DNA of 64,000 nt from Bradyrhizobium sp. 170 (GTDB taxonomy: Bacteria > Pseudomonadota > Alphaproteobacteria > Rhizobiales > Xanthobacteraceae). Both the position numbers and the translations under genes were made by a program. The stretch lies in NCBI RefSeq assembly GCF_023101085.1, contig NZ_CP064703.1, positions 1,860,001-1,924,000 on the forward strand, in the 5' to 3' direction. Shown piece after piece: positions 9,084 through 17,115 of the stretch. A model generated the notes under the pieces. The model was not told where the DNA came from. It was given only the letters and a program-made list of their open reading frames with translations, and did no database searches. Within the stretch, counting starts at the first letter, position 1. Every line of letters starts with the position of its first letter.

Positions 9084-9509
9084 ATGTTTCAATCATACTT
9101 GAAGATGTTTCAATCATCCTTAAATGTGCGTGCTAATCACTACTTCAAGGTGCGGTCGGCAGGCCGAGACTGCAAAACTGATCGCGCTCGCGCTACACGC
9201 ATTTTTCGGTCGATAGGGGATGCGCTGGAGGGGGCAAAGGCTGAGCAAGCTGGCCTGAAATCACGTATCGATGATGCCTTAGCCCGCGCCGCAGTAACGT
9301 TGGGCAATGATTCCGATGAGTACCTAACGCGCGACCCGCAGGACAATCATTATCAGAATTTGCTCGGCACTGAGATCGCAGAAGGGCAGCGGCGATTGAA
9401 CGAGCTAGGAGTGACGATCGGGCACATCAAGTTTTTGAAGACCGCGCTTGTTACAAGGTTTCCCGACTTTGACTTTGAACACAACACTTCCCGCGCGAAA
9501 GAAGCGTAA
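9084..9509 (+). CDS. hypothetical coiled-coil-prone protein
   Basis: A 141-residue basic/acidic helical protein (IFRSIGDALEGAKAEQAGLKSRIDDALARAA...; LGTEIAEGQRRLNELGVTIGHIKFLKTAL) with heptad-like stretches. GGAG lies 12 bases before ATG 9084. The first seven codons (MFQSYLK) are repeated as MFQSSLN because the DNA around the start is tandemly duplicated with a 21-base period, so ATG 9105 may be the older start. I do not recognise a family. Confidence 0.5.
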   Translation: MFQSYLKMFQSSLNVRANHYFKVRSAGRDCKTDRARATRIFRSIGDALEGAKAEQAGLKSRIDDALARAAVTLGNDSDEYLTRDPQDNHYQNLLGTEIAEGQRRLNELGVTIGHIKFLKTALVTRFPDFDFEHNTSRAKEA

Positions 9510-9922
9510 TCCGTGGTAGGACGATTCATGATCGGCACAACGCGCTTTTGGCACCTGCAAGTGCGGTGCCTGACTTTACTCTGCGAGGTTGCCACGGCGA
9601 GGCAGACTTTTTGGGTGCACCGCATCGCCCTTAGCTCTGCGCGCGTGCCACCTCCACGCAATGACGAAGGACCGCCCGATCAAGGCAACGAGGCCGGTGG
9701 ATCATTGCACACCCCCCGGTCGCCCTGAACGGATAGCGGAAGGACGTGTTGCGCATCAGCGGCTGCGCCAGGCTATCACGCTGGAGAACGAGCGCACGGC
9801 AAAAAAGGGGAACACGGTCGATAACAGGAGAGCCCGGTTCGCGAATGTCTTTGACTCGTCGAGCGATTAGCGGCCAGCCTTGCGACTGATGCTGCCGGGC
9901 CTCCAGCATCCTTGATCTGCCG
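9510..9922. other. no confident gene
   Basis: Frames exist on both strands, but none has a recognisable domain or a convincing start. Confidence 0.3.
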
Positions 9923-10490
9923 CTACTGGAATTTCAATGAACGCAGGCGCTGCATAGCGGCAGTTTGGACTGACGTGTGAATGGCCTCGGGAAAACCCAT
10001 TGGCAATTCGTTTTCTATTTTGACGAGGGCAGCTTCAGCGGTAGCGGCGACAGCTTCGATTGACTCCTGTACCAGCTTTTTCGGTACGCCTGCCGCTTCC
10101 CCCGTCTGCACGAAATGCCTGCCTTGCACTTCGGCAATCCGGTAGTGGTTGTTTGTTCCGACCGACATTGCGAGTTCCATCTGCTTGCGCTGAATTTGGC
10201 CGGTGTCGAGACTGGGCTGCGCGGTGAGTACGTCGTAGAGCGGCGTCAAGTGATAGCGTCCGCCGGGCGCCAGGAAGATGCTGAAGTTCTTTGCGTGGCC
10301 ATCGGTTGCACCAATCAGCCAGAAGAAAATTTGGGCTTTCAGCAGCATGGCCTGATCTTCGCCGGGCGTGTCGCTGCCTTTGAGCAGGTCGAGGAGCTTC
10401 ACTATGCCGGGACCGCCATTGCTCTGGTATTTGCGCGTCAGGAGCGGACCTCGCGCACCCGAGGGCAAGGCTCCGTTGCAGGTCCTCGTA
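9923..10490 (-). pseudogene. hipA, C-terminal fragment
   Basis: Only the C-terminal kinase half of a HipA-family serine/threonine kinase toxin remains. KYQSNGGPGI, FFWLIGATDGHAKNFSIFL (catalytic Asp region) and YHLTPLYDVLTAQP are followed by the helical end MQRLRSLKFQ. Upstream of about 10490 the frame changes to unrelated sequence, which on the plus strand reads as the end of a ribbon-helix-helix-like antitoxin. The N-terminal lobe with its ATP loop is missing, so it is inactive. An intact hipBA pair lies at 34.6-36.2 kb. Confidence 0.8.
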
Positions 10491-10610
10491 GCCGAGAAGA
10501 CGATCGAAGACGCTAAAGTCAGGGTGATCCGGGAAAAGACGAGCGTGTCGGCGGTGGTCGAGGAATTGCTCCAAGGCTGGCTGGACGGCATCTATGAGCT
10601 GAAACGGTAG
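10484..10610 (+). pseudogene. antitoxin-like C-terminal fragment
   Basis: The plus strand reads VLVAEKTIEDAKVRVIREKT followed by SVSAVVEELLQGWLDGIYELKR and a stop. The shape (beta strand, then 'TSVSAVVEELL' helix) resembles CopG/Arc-type antitoxin C-termini. The N-terminal strand that contacts DNA is lost at the junction with the hipA fragment. Confidence 0.35.
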
Positions 10611-10650
10611 GAGGCAGATCCAGGGACGGCAGTCGTGGTCACGACCGCGG

Positions 10651-11145
10651 CTATACGGAGGGAGGATCAAAAATTTTGAGCTCCTGCGGCGTCGCAATCA
10701 ATCGTTGCCGAATTAACGGACGGACGACCTGTCCCTTCCAGCATTGCGGGGTCCACTCCGTTTCGTTCCCGGCCACGATGAGCATCAGCGGTGCACTCAC
10801 CCGTCGGGCTATCCGAAGGAGCGTTGCCGAATCGAGATCGCTCATTTCGGCGACGCCGTCCGGATGCGAGTGCCAATCACCGAGATAATCGAGATCGCCG
10901 CGGCTCGCATGGAACGCACGGTTGATTTCCGCTACTTGCCAGCCGTGATCCGGAACAAAGCAATGCCTGCCATGGAGCGCGTGCGGCCCGGGGCCGCGCA
11001 TATCCGCAACGATGCGGTCCTCGCCTGACCGCCACCCCAGAAGGATCCCGCCGTTCTCAAGTGGGGACAGATCTCGCGCGTATCTGCACATCGACTGCAA
11101 AACATGTGAAGAGAGCCAGACGATCACAGAGTGGCTCCGCAGCAT
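10651..11145 (-). CDS. JAB/JAMM (Mov34-like) metallopeptidase of a ubiquitin-like operon
   Basis: A 164-residue stand-alone JAB domain. The JAMM zinc site is complete: Glu30 in LENGGILLG, His92 and His94 in WHSHPDGVAEMSDLD, with Ser102 and Asp105 at the right spacing (E...HxH-x7-S-x2-D). Relatives cleave isopeptide or peptide bonds after a modifier's C-terminus; in CBASS type II, Cap3 of this fold reverses Cap2 conjugation. It overlaps the end of the E2-E1 gene: either ATG 11145, or a GTG overlapping that gene's TGA, is the start. It is the third gene of the set, and the most likely job is processing or removal of the conjugated modifier. Confidence 0.85.
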   Translation of the reverse strand: MLRSHSVIVWLSSHVLQSMCRYARDLSPLENGGILLGWRSGEDRIVADMRGPGPHALHGRHCFVPDHGWQVAEINRAFHASRGDLDYLGDWHSHPDGVAEMSDLDSATLLRIARRVSAPLMLIVAGNETEWTPQCWKGQVVRPLIRQRLIATPQELKIFDPPSV

Positions 11146-12911
11146 CTCGGATGTGCCGGGCACTGGTAGCCTTCCCAGTGAGGCAGCATTCGCACGCCTC
11201 CATCGCCCTTCAGCGTCAGTACGGCTACCTCCCAACCGCCAGGATCGTAGGTCCCATCCGAGAGCAGCCCGACTGCGGTGCGCACAATTTCCAGCGAGAT
11301 CTCCTGCAGGTCGAAGCCGCCCCCGGTGAACGTCGGTGCATTGCATCCGACTGGGATTACGATACCTGCATCATCGACGCGGGGCCTTGGTATTTCCTGG
11401 TTGTCCTTCAAGTGTTCTTGGAGACACACAAAGCAACCTTCGGAATCGGGAACGTGGCGGGCAACGATACCGCCCGCCAGGCCGAGTGTGGCGTAGCCCA
11501 TCACATACGGTACACGGAACCGCCGGCAGTAGTGCGACAGCGCAAGGTGGACCTCCGGTGAGGCCGAGGCGTCGACTACGACATGGGCGGCACGCAGTAG
11601 ATCGAATATCGGCGCCAGAACATGGCCTTTCTGGTCGCCGGGGAGGCGGTCCGGATCGGTTTCAGCCGCTCCGATTTTGGTGCCGACGGCAATGGCCTTT
11701 GTCCACGGATAGTTTGCGGCGATGAAGTTGGCGAGAGCGATTGATTTCGCGCTTCCCCAAGCGGAACGGCCTAGAGGCCAGCGCAGGCTGTTGCCGGGCT
11801 GAACGGTGTCGAAGTCGAGGATCTCAATTTCCCCGACCCCAGCGCGGGCCAGTTCGAGGCCAGCGAAACCGCCGATGGCACCGCAACCGACGACGAGCAC
11901 CTTCTTCGTGAGAAGAGATCTCGCGACGGGGAGCCGCGAAAACACATCGTTCTTCCCGGCCCGCTCCCCGAGAATCAACCTAGTTTCCGCGTCTCCCGTG
12001 GGACCGCGCCTTGTCACCAGAAACAACCACCCCGCGCCGTTTTTCTGCGAGCCGTATTCGGCTTCGTCTGGAAACGCGATGCCCGTGATCGAGAACGGGC
12101 CTTGCTTCGTTTCGTTGAGTTTTTGCACGCTGCCGGGCTGCAGCACCGCGTGGCGTCCAAGCTCTTCCTCGGCCAAGCGCAGCAATTCTCCGGCGTCCGT
12201 GATCGGTGACGGCGTGAACTTGACCCACCGTCCAGTAATCACCTGCGCGTCTTTCGGTTCGTTCGGAAATCCGAACCGTTTGCCAATAGACGCGCCCTGG
12301 CTGTCCTTCAGCTGTCGCACCACACCTTCGAACGCAGCGGGGTTCCTCCAGGTTTCGCGACCAGTGTAGACGACCTCCATTAGACCGTGCCGCGCAGCCG
12401 GCAGCGTGGCCTGTCCGTCAAAGAGGATAACCGAGTCATCTTCGGCGAGGCCTGTGAAGTAAGGCATTAGCGGGTCGGCAACCTGCTCCTCGAGCTTGGC
12501 CGCATCATCCCAACGCCCTTCATTTCTTGCTGCAAGGGTGCGCAGAAGCTGGTCCAGCCGCTCCTGAATGAAATCGGCCACAAGCTGGTTCGAATTCCAT
12601 TGACCCGCTTCCTGCGTGAGCAGGCACAACTCGCGCGTCAACGGATTTTGATGACGGTCGAAATTCGCGTTTGGAGCGGCCACCGCTGGGCGGAAAAAGG
12701 GGTGGAGCGGGGAATATCCGATCCGCAACAACATCGAAGCGGACAGGCCTTGCACCGGCCAGTCCGCTTCGAGAATCAGCACCCCATTCCGTTTATGGAT
12801 CGTGCGGGGAGTAATCCCCAGACGTGCGAAGGCCGCTAGTTCGTCGTTGAGAACCGTCGGCCAGAGCGTCCACCAATCGTGGTCTGCGCGGGGTTCTTTG
12901 TGCTTGGCCAA
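11124..12911 (-). CDS. E2-E1 fusion (ubiquitin-conjugating-like plus ThiF/E1-like)
   Basis: A 595-residue protein. Residues about 1-150 look like a prokaryotic E2 domain with a candidate active cysteine, Cys96, in NPLTRELCLLTQ. Residues about 330-540 are a ThiF/E1 adenylation domain: VVGCGAIGGFAGLELARAG (ATP loop, 342-348), EILDFDTVQPGNSLRW, GSAKSIALA, VVVDASASPEV. Cys493/Cys496 (CFVC) and Cys584/590/591 near the end are likely metal ligands, and Cys523 (VGCNAPTF) is a candidate catalytic cysteine. This resembles Cap2 of CBASS, but no CD-NTase is adjacent. TTG 12911 follows the stop of the Pro-rich gene by three bases. It should activate a C-terminal Gly and transfer it to a target. Confidence 0.85.
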   Translation of the reverse strand: MAKHKEPRADHDWWTLWPTVLNDELAAFARLGITPRTIHKRNGVLILEADWPVQGLSASMLLRIGYSPLHPFFRPAVAAPNANFDRHQNPLTRELCLLTQEAGQWNSNQLVADFIQERLDQLLRTLAARNEGRWDDAAKLEEQVADPLMPYFTGLAEDDSVILFDGQATLPAARHGLMEVVYTGRETWRNPAAFEGVVRQLKDSQGASIGKRFGFPNEPKDAQVITGRWVKFTPSPITDAGELLRLAEEELGRHAVLQPGSVQKLNETKQGPFSITGIAFPDEAEYGSQKNGAGWLFLVTRRGPTGDAETRLILGERAGKNDVFSRLPVARSLLTKKVLVVGCGAIGGFAGLELARAGVGEIEILDFDTVQPGNSLRWPLGRSAWGSAKSIALANFIAANYPWTKAIAVGTKIGAAETDPDRLPGDQKGHVLAPIFDLLRAAHVVVDASASPEVHLALSHYCRRFRVPYVMGYATLGLAGGIVARHVPDSEGCFVCLQEHLKDNQEIPRPRVDDAGIVIPVGCNAPTFTGGGFDLQEISLEIVRTAVGLLSDGTYDPGGWEVAVLTLKGDGGVRMLPHWEGYQCPAHPRCCGATL

Positions 12912-12914
12912 CTA

Positions 12915-13049
12915 TTAGCCCACAGGACGATGATCAGGCGGCGTGGTGGGGCGCGGCGGGCCCTTGCCTGGTGTTTCGCTGGGAGGGCCCGGAGGCACGT
13001 CCGGATGCTGCGGGTGCTCCGGGTGGGTTGGATGGGGCGGTTTACCCAT
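12915..13049 (-). CDS. 44-aa Pro/His-rich peptide ending in Gly, candidate modifier
   Basis: A short frame starts MGKPPHPTHPEHPQHP and ends PPDHRPVG, with about 40% proline and many His-Pro pairs. AGAAGGA precedes ATG 13049 at good distance, and the stop lies three bases before the E2-E1 start, so this is the first gene of that operon. Translation is therefore likely. The C-terminal glycine is what an E1-type enzyme would adenylate, so I infer that it may be the conjugated substrate. It has no beta-grasp (ubiquitin) fold and would be disordered. A leader-peptide role is the alternative. Confidence 0.55.
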   Translation of the reverse strand: MGKPPHPTHPEHPQHPDVPPGPPSETPGKGPPRPTTPPDHRPVG

Positions 13050-13089
13050 GACACCTGATCCTTCTCTGTTTTTGTCTCTGTCTGAACAC

Positions 13090-13110
13090 CTCGGCGCCGG
13101 AGGCGCCGAG
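13090..13110 (-). promoter_or_regulatory. perfect hairpin in the leader of the ubiquitin-like operon
   Basis: Arms CTCGGCGCC and GGCGCCGAG around a 3-base loop, 41 bases upstream of ATG 13049. There is no T-run, so it is more likely a leader structure or element end than a terminator. Confidence 0.4.
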
Positions 13111-13167
13111 TAGGGGACCCACTTTGCCCCGATTAGGGGACCAACTTGTAGGTGACCAACTTTGCCC
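13111..13167. repeat. three imperfect direct repeats
   Basis: TAGGGGACCCACTTTGCCC, TAGGGGACCAACTT and GGTGACCAACTTTGCCC follow one another beside the hairpin. They could be operator sites for the operon or the multi-repeat end of a lost transposon. Confidence 0.5.
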
Positions 13168-13909
13168 GTCGCTGCACTCACACCAGTCGGCAAAATCGAG
13201 ACGACCCGCTTGTGGACCCGCGGTTGTCACAACTCAAGCAAATGCCTCCGCAATCCACGGGAAAAATTGCGTGCCCGCGGGAAACGCAGCCAAGGAGGTT
13301 CGATTCTCGCTTATTGCCGGAGGCCGGACTTTAGACTCACTTCTAAACCAGTAGCCGATTCGGCGCGATTTCCAGATGACGCAAGGCGAGCGCGAGGGTA
13401 CGCGCGGAGTCGTCGATCAACTGCTCGCTGGCGAGCTCAGTCCATTCATGAGCTTGCGATATCGAAGATGCTCTCCAGGCCATCGCCCCCTAGGTAGTGG
13501 TGAAGGCCGCCAGACGTGCACGTTCACGCAGACGTGTCGACGGCCTAGCGGATTTTCTTCGGCATATCAGCGTCGCCCGCGAGGACGCGCTTTCACTCCT
13601 GGACATGGCTCGCGACGCCGATCTTCCGCTGCGGATTCGACTCGCTGCTCAGGGCGCGATCGCAGATGCGCCCGACGAATTCGGCTTGTCGATGGCCAGA
13701 AGCGAAGACAGCGATTGGAAGGTGAAATCGGCCGCCTGGAAGTTTTCGCTAGGTGCCCGGTCCCGGAGAAACCCAAACATTCGCGTGAGTACGCCGTGAA
13801 TCTATGAGGTTATAAGTTCCTAGCGAGCGCCATCCTTCAAAATCTGATCTGATTTTCCTGAAGAATTCGCCGGAAATTGTCCCACTCGCCGTTGGGGGGA
13901 TAATGATGT
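13168..13909 (+). other. weak coding signals only
   Basis: A plus-strand frame at 13497-13799 encodes DGLADFLRHISVAREDALSL and LRIRLAAQGAIADAPDEFG, which looks protein-like, but it has no clear start or family. It may be a fragment of a lost gene. Confidence 0.25.
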
Positions 13910-14220
13910 TCACTTTCTGAGCTTTTCCATTCCGGAGTCGGCGAGCCTGCGGCGCTGCGCGGCGCGTGTGTAGCGCTCGACCTTTTCAAGACTCTGGTGG
14001 CCAGTGATCGCCATGATCTCGTGCGCGGTTGCGCCGCGTTCGGCAAGACGGCAGGCGCCGCCTTGCGCAGATCATGTGCCGAGCAGTGGGGCAGATCGGC
14101 CTGACGGCACTAGTCCTTGAACTTGTTGCCAAAGCCGTTTGCCGTGTGCGCCTTGCCGAACTCGGTCACGAGATAGGAGAGATGTTGTGAGGCAACCGCA
14201 TCAAGCTGCGCTACAGATAA
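13910..14220 (-). pseudogene. tyrosine recombinase/integrase, C-terminal remnant
   Basis: Reading the minus strand in pieces gives LSYLVTEFGKAHTANGFGNKF, then a TAG, CRQADLPHCSAHDLRKAA (the H-x-L-R catalytic box), and after a one-base shift LAERGATAHEIMAITGHQSLEKVERYTRAAQRRR, with the second His and the nucleophile Tyr (ERYTRA). It ends at 13910. This is a dead phage/XerC-type integrase and marks a former mobile element boundary. Confidence 0.75.
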
Positions 14221-14241
14221 AACGATTATTGGGGATTTCAT

Positions 14242-14783
14242 TCAGCGCGTCCCACAATGCACTACGCCTAGCCGCCCTCTAATCTTGAACCCGTATTCGC
14301 GAGCCAGCATTTTGCGAAGCAATGCGTGCGACAACGTCGCGAGACCTGCATCGATCTCAATTCCATGCACGCTCTTGAGTGCGCTTTGCAGGCGTTTTCC
14401 ACCGAACAACCACGCTCAATACTCTTACTAACCAGATGGCGTACGATAGGTGTGATAAACGACCCACCGCCGCAGGCTGGGTCCAATACTATTGGATGGT
14501 CAAATCGACCCAGTATGTGTGCGCTGGCTTCCATCACAGCCTGCGACAGAACAGGAGGTGTGAAATAAGCTGAGAGTTGCTGCCGTTTCTTTTCGCCGAT
14601 GAGCAACGAGTATGCGCTTGCTATGGCGTAGTCGCGCTCGTCGGGCTCTGCCGTTGCAAAGTCATGAGCAATCTTCTCCAGCAAAGAGAGCTGCTCAATT
14701 TCGGTCGCCAATTTTCCGCAAAAAGCAGATTGCGCCATCATGTTTGGCAAGTATCTTTTTCCGTTCTCTACGTATCTATGCAA
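14242..14783 (-). pseudogene. N6-adenine DNA methyltransferase, N-terminal fragment
   Basis: From ATG 14783 the product has a helical N-terminus, then FTPPVLSQAVMEAS and VLDPACGGGSFITPIVRHL, the SAM-binding motif I of adenine methylases. Near 14380 the frame shifts, after which ALKSVHGIEIDAGLATLSHALLRKMLAREYGF (motif II region) can be read. The gene then stops, with no NPPY catalytic motif. It is a truncated remnant of a restriction-modification or BREX-like methylase. Confidence 0.75.
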
Positions 14784-14817
14784 AAAAATCCTTCGTCATG
14801 TCGCTTTAACTTAACGC

Positions 14818-16044
14818 TTATCCCGGAAATAGCCCCGGCATCCAGCGGGACGCGAGGCGAGCAGGGAAGGCAAGATAGAGCGGCGCGCGCGGGCTTTCGG
14901 AGGTCAGCACTTCGGCATCAAGCAAGGCCGATGTGACCCTGCGGGCACTGCGCTCGCTTGTTTGCAGCAGCGTTGTGACATCGCCGCGTGGCAACTCACC
15001 CCGGAATAAAAGCGCTTCCAGCACCGCACCGGATTTTTGGGGCAGGAGGTTGGCGCGCGTTTTTTCTTCGGCCCAGATCAGGATGCGGTTGCGCAGCTGA
15101 TCAGGCTGTACGAGGCCTTGCATGAAGGCTACCTGATCGATGCAGGTCTGCAGGAAGAAGATCGCGAATTCCGCCAACGCTTCTTCACTCAGCGTGCCGC
15201 GTCCGTCGAGATCATTGCGGCGCTGCATGTCGCACGCAGTAAGGTGTTGCTTGTAGGCCGCCTCGTTGCGGGCAAGGCCGCGCGCAATCGACCATATGCC
15301 GCCGGTATCGAGCGTTTCCCGCTGCATGGCATAGGACATGAGCCGGGCGACACGGCCATTGCCGTCAAGGAACGGGTGAATCCAGAGCAGGCGGTGGTGA
15401 GCGCAGGCCGAGGCAATGATCGCGTCGGTCTTGCCGAGCTTTGCGTAGGCTTCTTCGCAGCGCGTCAGGAAGCGTGGGAGCGCGCCAGGACTGACCGGCA
15501 CATGGCGGCCTACCGCCACGTCGCGGTCGCGCAGTTTGCCGGCGATGACCTGGATGCGTTCCTTGGTGTCTGGATTTTCAACCCAGAGCAGTTCTTCGGG
15601 AAGCAGCTCGCAGAAGCGGCGGTGAACTTCGATGATGCCTTCCTGCGTTGTGGCGCGCCCGTTCAGGCCTCCTTCATCGATCCACTCCTGCACAGCGATA
15701 TGGGCGATAGCTTCCTTCTGCAGGTCGCGTTTCTTGGGGTCGGCGCTATAGTCGTTGTTGAGGGCGCGTTCGATGTCGACCGGATGCGTATCGTGGCCCT
15801 CGATCAGGTTGCTGTAGTAGCAATTCATCGAGCGCACCAACTTGGCCAGCGAGGTGATGACGCCGTTCGGCAGGCTGTGCTTGAAAGCGGCTGACTTTGC
15901 CGCCAGCTCTACCGTCAAGTCTGCGAGCTGGGTCCGGCGGCTGGAACTCTCCGATACCAGCATTGGTTCCATCAGGCCGGTGCTCTCGCCCCGATCTGGG
16001 ACCGCTGATTTGGCCGGTTCTTTGCCCTGTTTTATGCCGCTCAT
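14818..16044 (-). CDS. Fic-domain protein (AMP transferase family)
   Basis: 408 residues and apparently intact. The catalytic loop HPFLDGNGR is at 223-231. An N-terminal autoinhibitory motif of the S/T-x3-E-G/N type, SNLIEG, is at 78-83, placing it with self-inhibited class II Fic proteins. The C-terminal part (about 330-400) looks like a winged helix (GAVLEALLFRGELPRGDVTTLLQTSERSARRVTSALLDAEVL), common in this family and possibly autoregulatory. Fic enzymes usually transfer AMP to a protein hydroxyl. Neighbours are defence remnants. A palindrome lies upstream of the start. Confidence 0.92.
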   Translation of the reverse strand: MSGIKQGKEPAKSAVPDRGESTGLMEPMLVSESSSRRTQLADLTVELAAKSAAFKHSLPNGVITSLAKLVRSMNCYYSNLIEGHDTHPVDIERALNNDYSADPKKRDLQKEAIAHIAVQEWIDEGGLNGRATTQEGIIEVHRRFCELLPEELLWVENPDTKERIQVIAGKLRDRDVAVGRHVPVSPGALPRFLTRCEEAYAKLGKTDAIIASACAHHRLLWIHPFLDGNGRVARLMSYAMQRETLDTGGIWSIARGLARNEAAYKQHLTACDMQRRNDLDGRGTLSEEALAEFAIFFLQTCIDQVAFMQGLVQPDQLRNRILIWAEEKTRANLLPQKSGAVLEALLFRGELPRGDVTTLLQTSERSARRVTSALLDAEVLTSESPRAPLYLAFPARLASRWMPGLFPG

Positions 16045-16128
16045 TTTTACAACGATAGCAGCAACTTACGCCGCGTTCCAGACCTTTTTATGGACCTGAT
16101 ATTGGCCGGATAATTGGCCGCTTTGGCA

Positions 16129-16174
16129 TTCTCCGCATATGATGCGGCGAATATGGCGCTATTCTCCGCATAAG
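16129..16174 (-). promoter_or_regulatory. palindromic candidate operator upstream of fic
   Basis: Arms TTCTCCGCAT (16129-16138) and ATGCGGCGAA (16142-16151) match at 9 of 10 positions around a 3-base spacer. A third half-site, TTCTCCGCAT, begins at 16162. Position about 90 bases upstream of ATG 16044 suits binding by a winged-helix or HTH regulator, perhaps Fic's own C-terminal domain. Confidence 0.4.
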
Positions 16175-16228
16175 TCGCGCTGAATATCATCATCTTGCGC
16201 CCGCGTGGGCGAGGCCCACAGAGCTGCA

Positions 16229-16985
16229 CTACCGCAGCTTCTTCAGCCGCTGCTCACGAAGCTGCGGCATGCGCAGGAAACGCCGGCATCGGCATCTTCC
16301 GGCTTGCCGCGAATGGCGGTGCAATAATAGCAGTCCGGCTTCGGCTTCGCCGTAGTGAGTTTGGGTACGTGGCCGTAGTAGTTGATAAGGCGCTGCGGCT
16401 CTCTCATACCGGTGACTGCGACCATGAACTCGGTTGCGGCGAGCGCGGCGACGACGCCATTGATGGGGGACACTGAAGGCCCGGTCTCGCGCAGCGCATC
16501 TATCGGCACGCCATAGATCGCGGCGCGGCCCGCCTTCTCGGTGTCCGTGCTCAGATATGCCTCGACATCGCGAGGATCGAGCACGTCGAGGCAGTGCAGC
16601 ACCCGCCGCCCTGCCAAGCGACGCAGATGCGCCCGCCGTATACGCCTGCTTCCGGCACGTCTGATGCGATATCGACATAGTCCTTTGCAAAGGCCGCGCA
16701 GAGCTCGTTCAGGATTGATCGCGGGCCATCCTCATCAAAGCAGCCAAACACCCAATCGGCCTGACTCACGGCAGCGAACGCTTCCTTGCTAATCAGGCTT
16801 GCCCTCACCGGCGTGACGCGAATGGTGGGATCGATCTCGCGCATGAGACGCGCGGCCAGTTCGATTATCGGACTGCCAGGCACAGGATCGTCATGTCTTG
16901 CGCCGACGAAGCGGTTGCGATTCGTTTCGTCCAGCTCCTCGTCGTCGACCAGCGTGATGCCGCCGACGCCGGGACAGGTAAAGCA
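16229..16985 (-). pseudogene. second ThiF/E1-like protein, truncated and frameshifted
   Basis: Reading from about 16985, one frame gives VGGITLVDDEELDETNRNRFVGARHDD (E1 acidic and Asn/Arg motifs), then SPIIELAARLMREIDPTIRV, WVFGCFDEDGPRSILNELC and VAWQGGGC. After a missing base near 16610 another frame gives LHCLDVLDPRDVEAYL, AATEFMVAVTGM, INYYGHV and CYYC/CACRSF cysteine pairs. The N-terminal ATP loop is lost at the join with a transporter fragment. It differs in sequence from the E1 at 11.1-12.9 kb. Confidence 0.75.
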
Positions 16986-17115
16986 TCCCTGAAATCACAC
17001 CTCTTTCTTTGGCGCGGATATCGGCCATGACGACTGTGTTGTTGGCGGTCTGGAATACGGCGTAGCCGGCAGTGATGATGACGAGCGGGCCTACCTGACC
17101 TAGGGCCGGTACCAG
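16986..17115 (-). pseudogene. MFS transporter fragment
   Basis: The minus strand reads LVPALGQVGPLVIITAGYAVF then QTANNTVVMADIRAKERGVISGML, matching the late transmembrane region of drug-efflux MFS proteins. About 40 codons remain, fused to the E1-like remnant. Confidence 0.45.

Noticed and set aside
9589..9909. Overlapping frames on both strands around 9.6-9.9 kb
   Set aside because: Neither has a ribosome site, domain or convincing composition.
11124..12911. Calling the E2-E1/JAB operon a CBASS type II system
   Set aside because: Cap2/Cap3-like proteins are present, but no CD-NTase or CBASS effector is adjacent, so the label is not supported.
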